A stretch of 64,000 nt of DNA from Bacteroidota bacterium. Lineage in GTDB: Bacteria > Bacteroidota > Bacteroidia > Bacteroidales > Lentimicrobiaceae. Every line of letters starts with the position of its first letter. The stretch's first letter is position 1. This document shows, in pieces, positions 9,628 to 17,368 of the stretch. The translations under genes and the position numbers were made by a program. The stretch covers positions 372,001 to 436,000 of the forward strand of contig JAEZDY010000023.1 of assembly GCA_023417935.1 (NCBI GenBank), read 5' to 3'. The notes beneath the pieces are model-generated. The model saw only the letters and a program-made list of their open reading frames with translations. It was not told the origin of the DNA and did no database searches.

Positions 9628-11253
9628 ATGCAAAAATTACTATTGTTAGGCGATGAAGCAATTGCTCAGGGGGCAATAGATGCCGGTATTTCAGGCATAT
9701 ACGCTTATCCCGGAACTCCTTCAACTGAAATTACTGAATATGTAATGCATTCGAAAGAGGCAAAATCAGGAAAAATCAAAGCATCATGGGGTGCAAATGA
9801 AAAAACAGCTATGGAAACTGCTCTTGGCATGTCATATGCCGGTAAAAGAGCTATGGTTTGCATGAAACATGTGGGCCTTAATGTTGCCGCCGATGCATTC
9901 ATAAATTCAGCTATCACCGGAGCAAACGGTGGTTTAATAGTGCTGGCCGCTGATGATCCTTCAATGCATTCTTCGCAAAATGAGCAAGATTCCCGCTTTT
10001 ACGGTAAGTTTGCAATGATACCTATCCTTGAGCCCGGCAATCAGCAAGAAGCTTATGATATGGTCCATTATGGTTTTGAATTAAGTGAGGCATTTAAAAT
10101 ACCTGTACTTATGCGTGTCACAACCCGCCTGGCACATTCACGTTCAGGTGTTGTTAGAAAACAGGTTGTTAGCCAAAATGAAATATCGTTACCTTCTAAT
10201 CCAAAGCAGTTTATATTGCTTCCTGCAATTGCCAGGCGTCAATACAAACACCTACTGGCAAACCAGCAAAACTTTATTGAAAGAGCTGAAACCTCACCTT
10301 TCAATCAACTTATTGACCATGCTGACAAGAAAATGGGTATCATCACTTGTGGCCTTGCTTACAATTACCTGATAGAGAACTTCGAGGATCATGTAGTTCC
10401 GCATCCAATACTGCGGATTGGTCAATATCCTCTGCCTCAAAAAATGTTGAAAGAATTCTATGAGAGTTGTGATTCAATTTTGGTACTTGAAGATGGTTAT
10501 CCTATTGTTGAGGAGTTACTGAGAGGTTTCATGAATAATGGAAAGCAAATTAAAGGCCGGCTGGATGGAACTGTTCCCCGTGATGGTGAATTAAACCCCA
10601 ACATAGTTGCACGTGCATTAGGACTTGAGGATACGTATGGAAAAGATATTCCAGAAATTGTTGCTGCTCGTCCGCCTTCACTCTGTAAGGGTTGCCCGCA
10701 TATTTACAGTTATAATGCATTGAACGAAGCACTCTCAATTTATGCAAAAGGCAGAGTATTTGCTGATATAGGTTGCTATACGCTCGGAGCAATGGAACCT
10801 TTTGATGCTATTAATTCTTGTGTTGATATGGGCGCTTCTATTACTATGGCAAAAGGTGCAGCCGACGCAGGTTTAGTTCCGTCAGTAGCAGTTATTGGTG
10901 ATTCAACTTTCACGCATTCAGGTATGACAGGATTACTTGATGCTGTTAACGACAAATCGAATATTACTGTAATGATTCTTGATAACGCAACAACAGGTAT
11001 GACAGGTGGACAGGATTCAGCGGCACTTGGAAAAATTGAAGCTATATGCCTGGCGCTTGGAGTAGAAGAGAATCATATTCATATTCTGAATCCATCGCCA
11101 AAATATCATGAGGAAAACCTCGAAATAATGAAGAGGGAGATTAGTTACAACGGCGTTTCAGTTATTATCCCACGCAGGGAGTGCATACAAACTGTAACCC
11201 GCAGAATACGTGAAGAAAAGAAAAAATCAGTAACTCAATCTATTAAGGCATAA
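9628..11253 (+). CDS. iorA: Indolepyruvate:ferredoxin oxidoreductase alpha subunit, without C-terminal ferredoxin domain
   Basis: With IorB this enzyme oxidatively decarboxylates aryl-pyruvates (from Trp, Phe and Tyr) to aryl-acetyl-CoA and passes electrons to ferredoxin. The 541-residue chain has the pyrimidine-binding half (LLLGDEAIAQGAIDAGISGI, YPGTPSTEI) and a linker. The thiamine-diphosphate half contains PPSLCKGCPH and the Mg/TPP motif GDSTFTHSG...NATTGMTGG (about residues 430-465). Family members usually run to about 600-650 residues and end in an 8-Fe ferredoxin domain. Here the chain stops after IPRRECIQTVTRRIREEKK, with no CxxCxxC pattern. The gene is followed after 3 bp by iorB. 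Confidence 0.92.
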   Translation: MQKLLLLGDEAIAQGAIDAGISGIYAYPGTPSTEITEYVMHSKEAKSGKIKASWGANEKTAMETALGMSYAGKRAMVCMKHVGLNVAADAFINSAITGANGGLIVLAADDPSMHSSQNEQDSRFYGKFAMIPILEPGNQQEAYDMVHYGFELSEAFKIPVLMRVTTRLAHSRSGVVRKQVVSQNEISLPSNPKQFILLPAIARRQYKHLLANQQNFIERAETSPFNQLIDHADKKMGIITCGLAYNYLIENFEDHVVPHPILRIGQYPLPQKMLKEFYESCDSILVLEDGYPIVEELLRGFMNNGKQIKGRLDGTVPRDGELNPNIVARALGLEDTYGKDIPEIVAARPPSLCKGCPHIYSYNALNEALSIYAKGRVFADIGCYTLGAMEPFDAINSCVDMGASITMAKGAADAGLVPSVAVIGDSTFTHSGMTGLLDAVNDKSNITVMILDNATTGMTGGQDSAALGKIEAICLALGVEENHIHILNPSPKYHEENLEIMKREISYNGVSVIIPRRECIQTVTRRIREEKKKSVTQSIKA

Positions 11254-11256
11254 CTC

Positions 11257-11850
11257 ATGAAAAAAGATATTATACTAGCAGGCGTCGGTGGTCAGGGAAT
11301 CTTATCTATTGCAGCAACTATTGGAACAGCAGCTCTGAATGCAGGCTTACACCTTAAGCAAGCTGAAGTCCATGGAATGAGCCAGAGAGGCGGAGATGTA
11401 CAATCAAATCTCAGGATTTCTGACCGTGAAATCGCATCTGATCTTATACCACAGGGCAAAGCAGATATGATCATTTCAGTTGAGCCTATGGAATCATTGC
11501 GTTACTTACCCATGCTCTCTGCCAATGGATGGCTTATTACCAATACAAAACCGTATATAAACATAAGGAACTATCCGTCAATGGATAGTATCATGACTGA
11601 AATTCAATCATTACCAAACCAAATTGCCCTCGATGCTGATGAAATTGCAAAAGAATTAGGGTCACCTAAGTCAGCTAATATGGTGATTTTAGGTGCAGCT
11701 TGTCCTTTTCTCGATATTTCGTATGAAGATTTGCAAAACGCAATTCGTGCCATATTTGGCCGTAAAGGAGAAGAAATAGTTGCAATTAACCTGAAAGCAT
11801 TAGAAGCGGGCTACGAGGTTGCTATGCAAAAACTAGAAACAACCCAATGA
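11257..11850 (+). CDS. iorB: Indolepyruvate:ferredoxin oxidoreductase beta subunit
   Basis: The 197-residue gamma-type domain is the partner of IorA. It starts with DIILAGVGGQGILSIAATIG, the glycine-rich loop of 2-oxoacid oxidoreductase gamma subunits, and contains EVHGMSQRGGDVQSNLRIS, the typical family motif. The gene begins 3 bases after the iorA stop and overlaps the next gene by 4 bases (ATGA), so translation is probably coupled. Its length is normal for IorB. Confidence 0.93.
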   Translation: MKKDIILAGVGGQGILSIAATIGTAALNAGLHLKQAEVHGMSQRGGDVQSNLRISDREIASDLIPQGKADMIISVEPMESLRYLPMLSANGWLITNTKPYINIRNYPSMDSIMTEIQSLPNQIALDADEIAKELGSPKSANMVILGAACPFLDISYEDLQNAIRAIFGRKGEEIVAINLKALEAGYEVAMQKLETTQ

Positions 11851-13124
11851 CAAAATACTTTACCAAAAAGAGAATTTTAGCCACGGCAGTAATACTACTT
11901 ATTGCTGTTTCACTCGCTTTCGGCCTTGATTACTATTACACAGGGTTACATGAAGCTCCTGAAGCCGAAAACGAGTATATTCCTGAACCTATTATTGAAT
12001 ATGGGATAGTTGTTGACTCTTTTATGGTGATAAAAGATGAAGTAAAGGCAAACGAGAATTTGTCAACAATACTGCTCAAGTATAATCTTGATATGGGCTC
12101 TATTGAGCAACTGGTTCAAAATGCTGCAGGAATATTTGATGTAAGAAAAATAAGGGCAGGTAATAAATATACCGTTCTTCTTACCACTGATTCAGTCAAT
12201 AAAGCACACTATTTCATTTATGAGAGCAGTCCGACCAAATATATAGTATTTGAGGCCGGTGATTCATTGCATGTTCACGCTGGTGAAAAAGAGATTGAAA
12301 TAAGAATAAAAACTGCATCCGGTACTATAACTTCATCTCTTTGGAATACTATGAAAGAGATGAATGCCAATCCAAATTTAACGATTGCCTTAAGCGAGAT
12401 TTATGCCTGGACAATTGACTTTTATGGGATACAGAAAGGTGATAATTTCACAGCATTATATGAGGAGTTATTTGTTGATGGCGAGCCAATAGGTTTGGGC
12501 AATATTATTACAGCCCGGTTCAATCACAATGGCAAGGACAATTTTGCCTTTAGATATGTGCAGAATGATATCCCTGACTATTTTGATGAAAAGGGACAAA
12601 GCCTAAGGCGTGCATTCCTTAAATCGCCGTTAAAATTTTCAAGGATAAGTTCTCATTTTTCACATAGCAGGCTTCATCCGGTATTAAGAATCAGGCGACC
12701 ACACCATGGTGTTGATTATGCAGCACCAAAAGGCACACCGGTGCACTCTATTGGCATGGGAACTGTTACCGATGTCAGGTATGCCGGTGGTGCAGGCCGA
12801 ATGGTCAAAATAAAACACAATGCAACTTATACAACTGCTTATTTGCATTTAAGTGGTTATGGTCCGGGTATTAGGCAAGGGGCCAGAGTTCAACAAGGCC
12901 AGGTAATTGGCTATGTTGGTAGCTCAGGATTATCTACAGGGCCACATCTTGATTTCCGCTTTTATAAGAATGGCACCCCTGTTGATCCTCTTAAAGTTGA
13001 ATCACCACCCTCAATCCCTGTAAGAAAAGAGCTTATGGCTGATTACACTAAACTAAGACTTGATTTAGGACGAAAGCTCGATTCTTTAAACATTCCCTCA
13101 AAGGCTTCACTGATGCCAATTTAG
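11847..13124 (+). CDS. M23-family (LytM-like) peptidoglycan peptidase, membrane anchored
   Basis: The 425-residue protein has an N-terminal hydrophobic anchor (ILATAVILLIAVSLAFGL, residues 10-27). A middle region resembles LysM/OapA-type modules (about 60-200), and an M23 domain spans about 280-390. The HxxxD site is H286-D290 (HHGVD), and YLHLSG (H334) follows. The usual HxH motif reads HLD (H367, D369), so one expected zinc ligand is Asp. The family cleaves peptide crosslinks in peptidoglycan or acts as an amidase activator. Its start overlaps the iorB stop by 4 bases, so it is probably co-transcribed with iorAB despite having no metabolic link. Confidence 0.88.
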   Translation: MTKYFTKKRILATAVILLIAVSLAFGLDYYYTGLHEAPEAENEYIPEPIIEYGIVVDSFMVIKDEVKANENLSTILLKYNLDMGSIEQLVQNAAGIFDVRKIRAGNKYTVLLTTDSVNKAHYFIYESSPTKYIVFEAGDSLHVHAGEKEIEIRIKTASGTITSSLWNTMKEMNANPNLTIALSEIYAWTIDFYGIQKGDNFTALYEELFVDGEPIGLGNIITARFNHNGKDNFAFRYVQNDIPDYFDEKGQSLRRAFLKSPLKFSRISSHFSHSRLHPVLRIRRPHHGVDYAAPKGTPVHSIGMGTVTDVRYAGGAGRMVKIKHNATYTTAYLHLSGYGPGIRQGARVQQGQVIGYVGSSGLSTGPHLDFRFYKNGTPVDPLKVESPPSIPVRKELMADYTKLRLDLGRKLDSLNIPSKASLMPI

Positions 13125-13155
13125 GTAACAAATAGAGTGTTCAGGGAGCCCAATT

Positions 13156-13212
13156 AGAGAATTCAAGGAAACCAGAGAATTCAAGGAAAATAAAAAAGAG
13201 AATTCGAGGAAA
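13156..13212. repeat. Three copies of AGAGAATTCAAGGAAA
   Basis: The 16-base unit AGAGAATTCAAGGAAA occurs at 13156-13171 and 13174-13189, and with one change (C-G-A in place of C-A-A) at 13197-13212. The A-rich spacers differ in length (2 and 7 bases). The copies lie just before the terminator of the M23 gene, and no coding potential is seen. Confidence 0.7.
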
Positions 13213-13218
13213 TTAAAA

Positions 13219-13256
13219 AGAAAGAGAGATGAATTTTCATCTCTCTTTCTTTCTTT
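13219..13256. terminator. Bidirectional terminator between convergent genes
   Basis: Perfect 14-bp arms (AGAAAGAGAGATGA and its complement) enclose a 4-base loop, with a T-rich tail on the plus strand and an A-rich flank on the other. It lies between the M23 gene (plus) and the 611-residue secreted protein gene (minus) and can serve both. Confidence 0.8.
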
Positions 13257-13306
13257 TAATACTAACATCTAAGTTAGTTAAAGTTATTTCAAACTGAAAC
13301 TAACAA

Positions 13307-15142
13307 CTATTTAACGATCAGCTTGTTAGAAATAGTCTGTCCGTTAAAAATAAATGTGTAAGTATAAATTCCTTCGGCAAGGTCGTATGCATTTATTTGA
13401 AGCATATGGTTGCCGGAGTTGTACAATTTTTCAGGCACCTGTTTCATCAGTTTTCCCGTGATATCATAGATATTGAGGCTAACATTGGTTGCCTTTTCAA
13501 GACTAAAGGTGAAAGTAGTTATGCCTTTAAATGGATTAGGATAGTTTTGCGATACACTAAAGCCATGATTTTCGATTGATGAAGTACTTACCATAACAGA
13601 TTTGGGTACCTGCATGTAAACAATTGAATTTACAGTAGGATCATCAAATTCACCCTGGGTTGAAAGTCCGGGTTCTTCATCCACCTGGAATATCAGGTGT
13701 ATATTCTCATCTGACCATGGTGCGAGCGTAGGAAATACATTTTCAGTCAGATTTTGAGCGCTATCAGTCAAGTGAATTACTGGAGTCCATGTTTCGCCAT
13801 TATCAATTGATGACCTTGCAAACAAGTGACGGAACATCTGAGTTCCATTATCAAACCCTTCAGCTATACCGGAATAAACCAGGAATAGTCTGTTCTGGTC
13901 ATCTATTGTTAGCTGTGGCATGGCTGACATTCCTACAAAGTAGTTTCCAAGATTTGAGGCACTATTACCCACCAAATTGATTTGACCGTCTTCATTAAGA
14001 TCTTGTACCCAACCAACCAGATTACCTGACTCCTGCAATGCAGACGGATGAAGAGCTGTCATGCTTCCATCATTCCAGGTGGGCATCCCTTCTTTCCAAT
14101 AAGCAATACCGTCAACAAAGGGAAACCAACTGGCATTGGTGGCGCCTTGCATCATTTGAGTTCTGTTGATGCTAAACACCAAATGTAATTGTCCATCATT
14201 GTCAAATGCTAAGCTGGCACCTCCGTCAGGTGAATAGAAGGCTTCAGTTGCAGTGCCATTCCACATAGGATATGGGTGTGTCCAAACTGTTATTTTTTGC
14301 CAAGTATTACCATTGTCAGTTGATTTCATGATAAATAAGTCATTCCATCTGTCAGCAACTACAAAGGCAAGGTTATTACCCATAGGTTCAGCCCATGCAT
14401 ATGTTTCACTTCTCAAACCATAAAAATCAGTTGAAGTCATTCCTTCGATAATTCGGGCTTGTGTTTCCCAGGTAAGACCAGCATCAGTTGACCTGTAATA
14501 AAGTATTGCAGGATCTAGTCCGTTGTAGGCATTATACGTATTCACCAGCATGTGAACGGTTGATTTATCAGTGCCATTGCTTACCAATCGGGGCCATGAT
14601 AGAACCAGCGAAGGATCAGGATTTCCAAGTAAGTACTCTATCCAATCACCAGTGCCTCTGGTTGGTCGGTGATTGATAACAATGCCCATTGAATTATGAT
14701 GAGCGGCAATAATTTCACCTGTTCCGGCAGGTGCATAGGAGGGCCAGCCTGTACGCTGGGTTTCTATTCGTTGGGTTGGCATAGCACTCCAGGATGAGCC
14801 ATCAAAGAATGCATACCCTGTACCACGATCAAGGTAGCTATCACCTGTTCCCATGCCCATTGTCCAAACGGCAGCCATTGTTCCGCCTTCATAAACATAA
14901 AAGCGATTTGGTGGTGCTGAATTACTTGACTGAAGATCCCAGTATGTGGTACCAAGAACTGTTTCATTGTATGCCGCCACTGAATGCACATAATTATTTG
15001 GTGCTTGCATAAAAGGCAATACAATGTCACGTGAAGAATTGTAATAGGGAGCCATTACATTGTTGAGCGGAATCGGTACTTGTTGAGCTAATGATAGTAA
15101 GCCTATGGCTACCATCATCGAGATTAGGTAAAATTTTTTCAT
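13307..15142 (-). CDS. Secreted beta-propeller-like protein with Asp-box repeats and T9SS type A sorting domain (paralogue 1)
   Basis: The 611-residue protein has a signal peptide (1-20). Asp-box (BNR) motifs of the form S-x-D-x-G-x-T-W occur at about residues 218 (STDAGLTW) and 274 (STDNGNTW), with SSIDNGETW later, as in sialidase-like beta-propellers. An EF-hand-like loop DLNEDGQINLVG lies at 381-392. The last 80 residues form the T9SS type A sorting domain (NYPNPF, then GIYTYTF and KLIVK), so the protein should cross the outer membrane and be cleaved or anchored. It is the most diverged of three neighbouring paralogues. No catalytic sialidase residues were recognised, so the function is unknown. 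Confidence 0.85.
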   Translation of the reverse strand: MKKFYLISMMVAIGLLSLAQQVPIPLNNVMAPYYNSSRDIVLPFMQAPNNYVHSVAAYNETVLGTTYWDLQSSNSAPPNRFYVYEGGTMAAVWTMGMGTGDSYLDRGTGYAFFDGSSWSAMPTQRIETQRTGWPSYAPAGTGEIIAAHHNSMGIVINHRPTRGTGDWIEYLLGNPDPSLVLSWPRLVSNGTDKSTVHMLVNTYNAYNGLDPAILYYRSTDAGLTWETQARIIEGMTSTDFYGLRSETYAWAEPMGNNLAFVVADRWNDLFIMKSTDNGNTWQKITVWTHPYPMWNGTATEAFYSPDGGASLAFDNDGQLHLVFSINRTQMMQGATNASWFPFVDGIAYWKEGMPTWNDGSMTALHPSALQESGNLVGWVQDLNEDGQINLVGNSASNLGNYFVGMSAMPQLTIDDQNRLFLVYSGIAEGFDNGTQMFRHLFARSSIDNGETWTPVIHLTDSAQNLTENVFPTLAPWSDENIHLIFQVDEEPGLSTQGEFDDPTVNSIVYMQVPKSVMVSTSSIENHGFSVSQNYPNPFKGITTFTFSLEKATNVSLNIYDITGKLMKQVPEKLYNSGNHMLQINAYDLAEGIYTYTFIFNGQTISNKLIVK

Positions 15143-15237
15143 CTTGTCGATATTTTTAGTTTTAAGAGATAGTTAATTTATAAACCTATACAAACTAAAC
15201 ACATCATAACAAATGTTGTTTCATTTCATAAACAAAT

Positions 15238-15269
15238 AAGCCCCTGAAGATTTGAGGCTTCAGGGGCTT
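15238..15269 (-). terminator. Terminator after paralogue 2
   Basis: Twelve-base arms (AAGCCCCTGAAG and its complement) surround an 8-base loop. It lies 65 bases downstream of the stop of the 15335-17191 gene and is followed on the minus strand by TTATTTGTTT. Confidence 0.75.
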
Positions 15270-15334
15270 GATTTTTAGCATGTATAATACTGGAAAAAAC
15301 CAGTTATTATGCTTCTTTCCAGACTAATATCAGC

Positions 15335-17191
15335 TTATTCAACAATCATCTTATTGGTGATGCTGTTGCCATTAACTGTAACAGTATAAGTATAGATACC
15401 TTTGGTTAGTGATTGTGCATTAACAGGGATTGCAATTTCACCTGAGGGATATACCGCTGATGGAATAGAAATAACACGACGGCCCAAAAGGTCACTAACT
15501 GTAACTTCAACAGAGGAGGTTTTCTTCAGTGAAACTCCAATCTCGGTTGTTCCGGTAAATGGATTAGGATAGTTTTGTGAAACAGTAAAATCAGGAACTT
15601 TGATATCATTTACACCTATATTAATGACATGATATTTGTCAAATTCGGCGTAATAAATAATGTTTTCTGATGGAGTGTCACTATCACCTCTCACTGCTAA
15701 ACCGGGTTCATTATCTGCCTGATAAATAAGATGAACTCTATCATCTGAAGTGCGGTTTGCTATTGTTGGGAAAACACATTCATCAAGCAAGTGAATAATG
15801 TCATTGTTCAGGTCATAGAAGTCTAGCCAGGTATTTCCACCATCACTTGAGCCACGGGCCCAAATATGCCTGTATTGTTGTGATCCGTTGTCATATGTTT
15901 CAGTAAGGCTTGAATAGACTACATAAATGTATCCATTCTCATCAATAGCAATCTGAGGCATACTTGAAGGGCTAACATAATAAAGACCGATATTTGATAT
16001 ATCCCAGCCAATAAAATCTAATTCTCCATTCTCATTGATATCCTGCATCCAACCTACCAGGTTACCGGTTTCAAATAATGCATTAGGGTCAAGAGCATTG
16101 AGATCTCCATCAGTCCATGTTGGCATATCTTCATTCCAATATGCAACACCATCAACAAATGGGAACCAGCTTGGGGCAGTAGCACCTTCTTCAAACATAG
16201 CACGGTTTACACCGAAAACTACATGTAATTTACCGTTCTGGTCAAATGCAGCATGTGCAGCACCATCAGGGCAATAGAACGTATCTGCAGGTGTATTGTT
16301 CCACATTGGGTATGGATGTTCCCAAATAACTATCTTCTCCCATGAATCACCATTGTCAGTTGATTTCATAACGAAAAGATCGTTCCAGTTGTCGCCTACA
16401 ACGAATGCGAGGTTATCGCCCATAGGTTCAGCCCATGAATAGGTATCCCCTGAGAAGCCAACATTCTCGTCTGATCCCATACCTGGTATAATCTGATGTT
16501 GAATATCCCATGTTTCTCCACCGTTCGTAGAACGATAATAAAGTAAAGCAAGATCAAGTCCCTGATACGCAACGTATGTTGAAGCCAACAAATGAATATT
16601 CATATGGTCATCACCACTACTTACCATACGTGGCCATGAAATATCAACCGCTCCGGTTGGTCCGGCAAGGATACTTTGTGTCCATGCACCAGTACCTTTA
16701 GTCGCACGGCGGCTAACTACCAAACCCTGAACGTCATGGTGAGCAATAACGATTTCACCATTACCCATAGGTGCGTAAGTTGGCCATCCTGTACGTACTG
16801 ATTCTATACGTGCAGTTGGGGCAGCTGCCCAACTTGTTCCATTAAAGTAGTTATATCCGGTACCACGGTCTGCATAACCAGAGGTGTTGATACCTCTTGT
16901 CCAAACACCTGCCATTGTGCCATCAGCATACCTATGAAATCTATTGGCAGGAGCTGAAGTATTCGATTGCAAATCGTAGAATGTATATCCAAGTTCGGCT
17001 TCTTCAATAGCTTTTCCTGAATTAACATAAGGATTAACTGTTTGATTCAATGGATTCACAAGTCCATCACGCACAGCTCCAAGATCAGGTGACGCGATAT
17101 TTTTTAGATTTTCAGAAACTTTTACCCGCTCTTGAGCAGTTAAGAGTAGTCCAAAACAAAGTAGTAAGGACAGAATGTAAATTTTTTTCAT
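15335..17191 (-). CDS. Secreted beta-propeller-like protein with Asp-box repeats and T9SS type A sorting domain (paralogue 2)
   Basis: The 618-residue protein starts with the signal peptide MKKIYILSLLLCFGLLLTAQ. A TTG-initiated extension to 17239 is possible but would hide the signal peptide. Asp-boxes include STNGGETW, STDNGDSW and SSDGGNTW. The EF-hand-like loop reads DINENGELDFIG and sits in the same position as in its neighbours. The C-terminus carries NYPNPFTGTTEIGV...GIYTYTV...KMIVE, a type A sorting domain. It shares the long segment YCPDGAAHAAFD...SWFPFVDGVAYWNEDMPTW with paralogue 3, which is strong evidence for tandem duplication. Function unknown. Confidence 0.86.
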   Translation of the reverse strand: MKKIYILSLLLCFGLLLTAQERVKVSENLKNIASPDLGAVRDGLVNPLNQTVNPYVNSGKAIEEAELGYTFYDLQSNTSAPANRFHRYADGTMAGVWTRGINTSGYADRGTGYNYFNGTSWAAAPTARIESVRTGWPTYAPMGNGEIVIAHHDVQGLVVSRRATKGTGAWTQSILAGPTGAVDISWPRMVSSGDDHMNIHLLASTYVAYQGLDLALLYYRSTNGGETWDIQHQIIPGMGSDENVGFSGDTYSWAEPMGDNLAFVVGDNWNDLFVMKSTDNGDSWEKIVIWEHPYPMWNNTPADTFYCPDGAAHAAFDQNGKLHVVFGVNRAMFEEGATAPSWFPFVDGVAYWNEDMPTWTDGDLNALDPNALFETGNLVGWMQDINENGELDFIGWDISNIGLYYVSPSSMPQIAIDENGYIYVVYSSLTETYDNGSQQYRHIWARGSSDGGNTWLDFYDLNNDIIHLLDECVFPTIANRTSDDRVHLIYQADNEPGLAVRGDSDTPSENIIYYAEFDKYHVINIGVNDIKVPDFTVSQNYPNPFTGTTEIGVSLKKTSSVEVTVSDLLGRRVISIPSAVYPSGEIAIPVNAQSLTKGIYTYTVTVNGNSITNKMIVE

Positions 17192-17302
17192 AGAAGTGGT
17201 TTTAAAGATTTTAATTGATAGTTCAAAAGTAGTAAACAATTCTTTTAAAACAAAGTTAGAGACTAAACGATTGCCTCAATTAGTCATGTTTAACTAAAAA
17301 GA

Positions 17303-17334
17303 AAACAGGCAGAGACTTACGTATCTGCCTGTTT
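17303..17334 (-). terminator. Terminator after paralogue 3
   Basis: Perfect 11-base arms (AAACAGGCAGA and its complement) enclose a 10-base loop. It is 35 bases downstream of the 17369-19252 stop codon, and the minus-strand flank is TTCTTTTTAG. Confidence 0.75.
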
Positions 17335-17368
17335 CAAAGAATAATTTATAATTTCAGAGAGTTATATA

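Noticed and set aside
13156..13212. Possible CRISPR or REP element
   Set aside because: Only three copies, with spacers of 2 and 7 bases and no dyad symmetry.
17192..17239. 16-residue extension of paralogue 2 from a TTG codon
   Set aside because: It would place residues before a perfect signal peptide that starts at the ATG at 17191.
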